Positions 42,111 to 45,304 of a stretch of 45,304 bases of DNA are shown in pieces. Below the pieces are notes generated by a model, which saw nothing but the letters and a program-made list of their open reading frames with translations, made no database searches and was not told where the DNA came from. Each line of letters starts with the position of its first letter. The first letter of the stretch is position 1. The position numbers and the translations under genes are program-made. The DNA comes from JAOTYV01 sp041557595. Lineage in GTDB: Bacteria; Pseudomonadota; Alphaproteobacteria; UBA8366. The DNA is taken from positions 1 through 45,304 of the forward strand of contig JBFFGE010000010.1 of NCBI GenBank assembly GCA_041557595.1. The letters run 5' to 3'.

Positions 42111-42986
42111 TCAGAGCCCGTACCGGCTCCATATACCACGTTCTTCGACCGCGCCGACCAAATCGCGCGCCCAGGTCAACTGACGACCATCCATGCGCAG
42201 TTTCCGTTGCAGCCAGCTGCGCGGTTGGTCGACGCGCTTCAATTCGATCTTCTCGCCGAAGATTTCCCGCATTTTCGGCCGGAGATCGGCGATCCCGTCG
42301 ATCAAGCCCATACCGGCAGCCTGCCTGCCGCTCCAAAAATCGCCCGAAAACATCTTTTTCTCGTCGCCGGTCAGTTTTTCGCCGCGGCGGCTGCGAACGA
42401 GATCGGTGAATTGCTCATGCAAATCCTTCTGAATTTCCTTGAGGTGCCGCACGTCCTTTGCGTTCTCCGGCTGAAAGGGGTCAAGCTGCGCCTTTCGGTC
42501 ACCGGCCGAGTAGACTCTCCGTTCGACACCGATTTTTTCAAGCAATCCGGTAAACCCAAATCCGGCGCTGATGACGCCGATCGACCCGACAATCGACGCG
42601 CCATTGGCATAAATCTCGTCCGCCGCGCATGCCAGCCAATAGCCGCCCGACGCCGCCACATCCTCGCAAAAGGCATATACCGGCACCGATTTCTCCTCCG
42701 CCAGATCGCGAATACGGCCGGCGATCAAGGCCGATTGCACCGGCGAGCCGCCGGGAGAATTGATCGCCAAGGCCACCGCCTTGAGCCGCGGCAACTCGAA
42801 GGCCTTCTCGATCGGTCCGGCCAACTCATCCAGCGTAAGACCGCCGCGCCGGAGGCCGCCGAGCTGCCCGATGACGCCCGACAATCGCAACACGGCCACG
42901 GTCGGCGCACGCTGGAAACGTTTTGCAAGACCGGGGCCCACCAGCGGTACGCGACGCAGCCAGGAATTCTGTTTGTTCTCTGTCAT
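42111..42986 (-). CDS. sppA: Signal peptide peptidase SppA-type S49 protease
   Basis: A 291-residue S49 protease that cleaves leftover signal peptides or other membrane peptides. The Ser/Lys dyad is S113 (DVAASGGYW) and K165 (SAGDRKAQLDPF), with INSPGGSP earlier as the substrate-binding strand. It is of the short SppA type, equal to one half of E. coli SppA. The N-terminus has no clear transmembrane segment, so it may be soluble or peripherally attached. It lies in the conserved methyltransferase-sppA-glyQ order. Confidence 0.92.
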   Translation of the reverse strand: MTENKQNSWLRRVPLVGPGLAKRFQRAPTVAVLRLSGVIGQLGGLRRGGLTLDELAGPIEKAFELPRLKAVALAINSPGGSPVQSALIAGRIRDLAEEKSVPVYAFCEDVAASGGYWLACAADEIYANGASIVGSIGVISAGFGFTGLLEKIGVERRVYSAGDRKAQLDPFQPENAKDVRHLKEIQKDLHEQFTDLVRSRRGEKLTGDEKKMFSGDFWSGRQAAGMGLIDGIADLRPKMREIFGEKIELKRVDQPRSWLQRKLRMDGRQLTWARDLVGAVEERGIWSRYGL

Positions 42987-43031
42987 GGGCGGTAACTTGG
43001 TGTATCCACGGCGCTTTGCCAAGGCTACAGG

Positions 43032-44000
43032 CTAGAATGAGATCGCCTCGCCGTGTCGCAGCACCGCTTCGGCAGCCGGCGTGTAGCCACCGGCGTCGTC
43101 ATGCAGGATCATGCCTCCCATCAGCCGCATGGGCGCCTTCGATCCTTTTCTGGCATGGATCAGGACCCGCTTTGCCTCCGCCGGCGCGCCGCCCTCCTCC
43201 GCCCGCGGCCAGAGCGGAAAGACAACGATCCCGCCCGCCCTTTCCCGCAGGAGTGCGACGATCTCATCCAACCGGTCGGCCCGGTGTACAAGTGTGATCC
43301 CGGCCCCTGGCGCCGCCATTTCGGCGCAAAATGCGATCCAGTCGGCGAGCTTGGCATCCCCCTCGACCGTCTCGACCGCGTCGTCCGGCACGTTGCGGCG
43401 ATCGGCCCGCGATTGCTGCAAAAACGGCGGGTTCGCAAAAACCTCGGCAAAACTGCCCGGCTTCAATTCCGGCGGCGGGTGGAGCAGGCTCCCGATCAGG
43501 ATTTCGGTTCGGTCCTCCATCAAATTGATGCGGACATTCTCGCGCGCTTCCTGGGCCCGCGGCGGTTGCAGTTCGAGGCCGACGATCCGCGCTCCGGGCA
43601 CTCTTTCGGCGTAGCAGAGCGACGCAGCGCCGCCGCCACAGCCGACATCCAGCACGGTTTGATCCGGCGCAACCGCGGGAACCGCCGCGGCGAGCAGTAC
43701 CGGATCGATGGCGGCCCGGTAACCCGAAGAGGGCTGCAACAGCGTGATCCGCCCATCGAGCAGCCGATCGGTCGCGCCGGTCATCTTGCCGCCGTCCAGT
43801 TCGCCATATTCACCCAGCAGCCGCAATGCCAACAGGAAATCGTCCTCGCGCACCATGAGGCGACGCGGAATCGCGGAAACCGATCCTTCGAGAACGCTGG
43901 TATGGCTGTCGAGAACGACCGAGTTGATGCTCCGCTCGGACAACAGGGCCTGAAACCACGACAATCGCACCAGATCGTTGGTTCTTAAGATTTCACGCAT
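43032..44000 (-). CDS. DUF2007 domain fused to a TrmN6-like tRNA methyltransferase
   Basis: A 322-residue protein of two parts. Residues 1 to about 72 match DUF2007 (LVRLSWFQALLSERSINSVV and REDDFLLALRLLGEYG). Residues 73-322 are an SAM-dependent methyltransferase of the TrmN6/YfiC type, with VLDVGCGGGAASL as the SAM loop and the catalytic FANPPF (N6-adenine type). These are usually separate neighbouring genes; here the frame runs on without a stop and reads GGKMTGATDRLLDGRIT at the join. It faces away from ispB across a 206-base gap that holds a repeat. Confidence 0.85.
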   Translation of the reverse strand: MREILRTNDLVRLSWFQALLSERSINSVVLDSHTSVLEGSVSAIPRRLMVREDDFLLALRLLGEYGELDGGKMTGATDRLLDGRITLLQPSSGYRAAIDPVLLAAAVPAVAPDQTVLDVGCGGGAASLCYAERVPGARIVGLELQPPRAQEARENVRINLMEDRTEILIGSLLHPPPELKPGSFAEVFANPPFLQQSRADRRNVPDDAVETVEGDAKLADWIAFCAEMAAPGAGITLVHRADRLDEIVALLRERAGGIVVFPLWPRAEEGGAPAEAKRVLIHARKGSKAPMRLMGGMILHDDAGGYTPAAEAVLRHGEAISF

Positions 44001-44027
44001 TCCGCCCCAGATCGGTTCATGGTGCCC

Positions 44028-44130
44028 CTAGATCAACCTGCCTTTAATTGGTATCAATTAAAGGCAGGTTGATCGATTCTTCAAAGTTAGAGCAACTTAT
44101 GTGCGCCCCAATGGGCGCACGCTGCTCTAG
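44028..44130 (+). repeat. CTAG-bounded palindromic repeat, family 1, full copy (103 bases)
   Basis: Starts and ends with CTAG. The first hairpin has perfect 20-base arms (44031-44050 and 44055-44074) around GTAT. The second is GTGCGCCC-CAAT-GGGCGCAC within an outer AGAGCA...TGCTCT pairing. Two arm positions differ from the copy at 45223, both with matching changes on the opposite arm. It sits between the divergent methyltransferase and ispB genes. Confidence 0.9.
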
Positions 44131-44206
44131 CGCTCTTGACCCGCCGAAAGGTTGCACTATGCTCCCTGCAACCTAGTCGAGACGTCAAGGTCGGGAGAGC
44201 GAACCA

Positions 44207-45226
44207 TTGGGCACCGTGGTCAGCCTAGACGGCTCGCGGCGGGGCCGAAAGCCCAGCCTTGAAGCCATTCATAGCCTTGTCCGCGATGAGCTGACACAGG
44301 TCAATCAAGTTATCGTGGATAACATGGATAGCCCGGTTGCGCTGATCCCGCAGCTCGCGGGCCATCTCGTCGCGGCGGGCGGAAAGCGGCTCCGGCCGGT
44401 CCTGACTTTGGCGTCGGCAAAGCTGTGCGGATACGACGGAACCCGCCAGATCGCGCTCGCCGCCTGTGTTGAATTCATCCATACCGCCACGCTGCTGCAC
44501 GACGACGTTGTCGACGAGTCCATGCTTCGGCGCGGGCGGGACAGCGCGAATGCGGTCTGGGGCAACCAGCCCTGCGTCCTGGTCGGCGATTTTCTGTTTT
44601 CACGATCCTTTGAGCTGATGGTCATGGACGGCTCGATTCGCGTCTTGCAAATCCTGTCCCATGCGTCGTCGGTCATCGCCGAAGGCGAGGTCATGCAACT
44701 CATGACGACGAATGACACCGCGACGAGCGAAGAAGACTACCTGCAGGTTATCCGGGCCAAGACGGCGACGCTGTTTGCCGCGGCGGCGCGGATCGGCGCC
44801 GTGGTCGCCGACCGGCCGCGGGTCGAGGAACAGGCGCTCGAGAGTTATGGCATGAATCTCGGAATCGCCTTCCAGCTGATCGACGATGTCCTGGATTACT
44901 CGGCGGTGCAGGCGGAACTCGGCAAGACCGTCGGCGACGACTTCCGCGAAGGCAAAATCAGTCTTCCCGTGGTTCTGGCGTGGCGCCGCGGCAGCCCGGA
45001 AGAAAGAGCCTTCTGGCGCCGCACGCTCGAAAAGCTCGAACAGGAAGACGGCGACTTCGATCGCGCGGTCGAGCTCATGGAAAAACGCGGGGCCCTGAAC
45101 GATACGGTCGAGCGCGCCCGCCATTATGGCGCCATCGCCCGCGATGCGCTGGGTATCTTTCCGGACGGCGAGGTCAAGCAGGCCATGACCGAAGCAATCG
45201 ATTTCGCCATCGAGCGCGCCTACTAG
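44207..45226 (+). CDS. ispB: Polyprenyl diphosphate synthase (octaprenyl-type)
   Basis: A 339-residue trans-prenyltransferase that builds the isoprenoid tail of ubiquinone. It has GGKRLRPVLT, the first aspartate-rich motif LLHDDVVDESMLRRG and the second QLIDDVLDYS, which bind Mg2+ and diphosphates. The start is a TTG at 44207 with GGGAG ten bases before it; a GTG nine bases on would shorten the protein by three residues. The TAG stop at 45224 is the start of the next repeat, so the gene lies between two copies in the same orientation. Chain length (8, 9 or 10) cannot be set from sequence. Confidence 0.94.
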   Translation: MGTVVSLDGSRRGRKPSLEAIHSLVRDELTQVNQVIVDNMDSPVALIPQLAGHLVAAGGKRLRPVLTLASAKLCGYDGTRQIALAACVEFIHTATLLHDDVVDESMLRRGRDSANAVWGNQPCVLVGDFLFSRSFELMVMDGSIRVLQILSHASSVIAEGEVMQLMTTNDTATSEEDYLQVIRAKTATLFAAAARIGAVVADRPRVEEQALESYGMNLGIAFQLIDDVLDYSAVQAELGKTVGDDFREGKISLPVVLAWRRGSPEERAFWRRTLEKLEQEDGDFDRAVELMEKRGALNDTVERARHYGAIARDALGIFPDGEVKQAMTEAIDFAIERAY

Positions 45227-45304
45227 ATCAAGCTGCCTTTGATTGGAACCAATCAAAGGCAGCTTGATCGATTCTATAAAGATTGAGCAGCTTATGTGCG
45301 CCCA
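45223..45304 (+). repeat. CTAG-bounded palindromic repeat, family 1, third copy (cut by window edge)
   Basis: Begins with CTAG that includes the ispB stop. Perfect 21-base arms at 45226-45246 and 45249-45269 leave a two-base loop. Then GATTCTATAAAGATTGAGCA and CTTATGTGCGCCCA match the middle of the 44028 copy; the second hairpin is cut off. It could also act as a transcription barrier after ispB. Confidence 0.88.

Overview
The window is high-GC DNA from an alphaproteobacterium, most likely of the Rhodospirillales type. The reasons are the codon use, the DUF350, DUF898, TorF-porin and TauD-type genes, and above all the block ispB / DUF2007-methyltransferase / sppA / glyQ / glyS / ppdK at the right end, an order I recall from Rhodospirillales-like chromosomes. 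Nearly all the DNA is coding. I see no tRNA, rRNA, CRISPR array or phage.

Layout. 1-135: the edge of an IS481-type insertion sequence that abuts a short CTAG-bounded repeat. 344-5314: a GlcG-like protein, then (minus strand) the selenocysteine genes selA and selB and an enolase-superfamily sugar-acid dehydratase. 5752-6578: a TorF-type outer-membrane protein behind a near-consensus sigma-54 promoter. 6670-11474 (minus): a six-gene set coding for a succinate dehydrogenase/fumarate reductase-like complex (iron-sulfur subunit, two cytochrome-b anchors, flavoprotein) and a two-subunit class I fumarase. Facing away from it, 11811-20339 (plus): a NitT/TauT-type ABC importer with two different permeases, a TauD-type dioxygenase, a large DUF3604 PHP-like protein, a DUF350 membrane protein and a trypsin-like protease. 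20356-26467: formate-tetrahydrofolate ligase, a D-2-hydroxyacid dehydrogenase, an AcuI-type reductase, a second TauD-type dioxygenase and an SCP-x-type thiolase. 26681-29970: a DUF898 membrane protein, an M48 metalloprotease and YgfZ. 30086-34588: a tightly coupled surface-glycan set (GT9, GT2, GT4, asparagine synthetase). 34621-45226: an amidohydrolase remnant, an orphan response regulator and the housekeeping block.

How the genes may work together. The central divergon (6670-18956) reads as one catabolic unit. An importer brings in an unknown small, probably anionic, compound. A 2-oxoglutarate dioxygenase attacks it and releases succinate, and the divergent dehydrogenase and fumarase could take succinate (or a substituted succinate product) to a 2-hydroxy acid. 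The flavoprotein lacks the histidine that normally holds FAD covalently (a cysteine stands there), and the DUF3604 protein has an altered PHP metal motif. Both argue against a plain copy of the TCA enzymes or of a known pathway. The substrate cannot be read from the sequence.

The most distinctive non-coding signal is a set of five short intergenic elements in two sequence families, each starting at (C)TAG or its variant CTAA, and CTAG at both ends in all but one (or cut by the window). They form hairpins, show paired substitutions between copies, share CTAGAnCA-like ends, and in three cases supply the stop codon of the neighbouring gene. One of them carries the IS481-type element exactly at its CTAG end.
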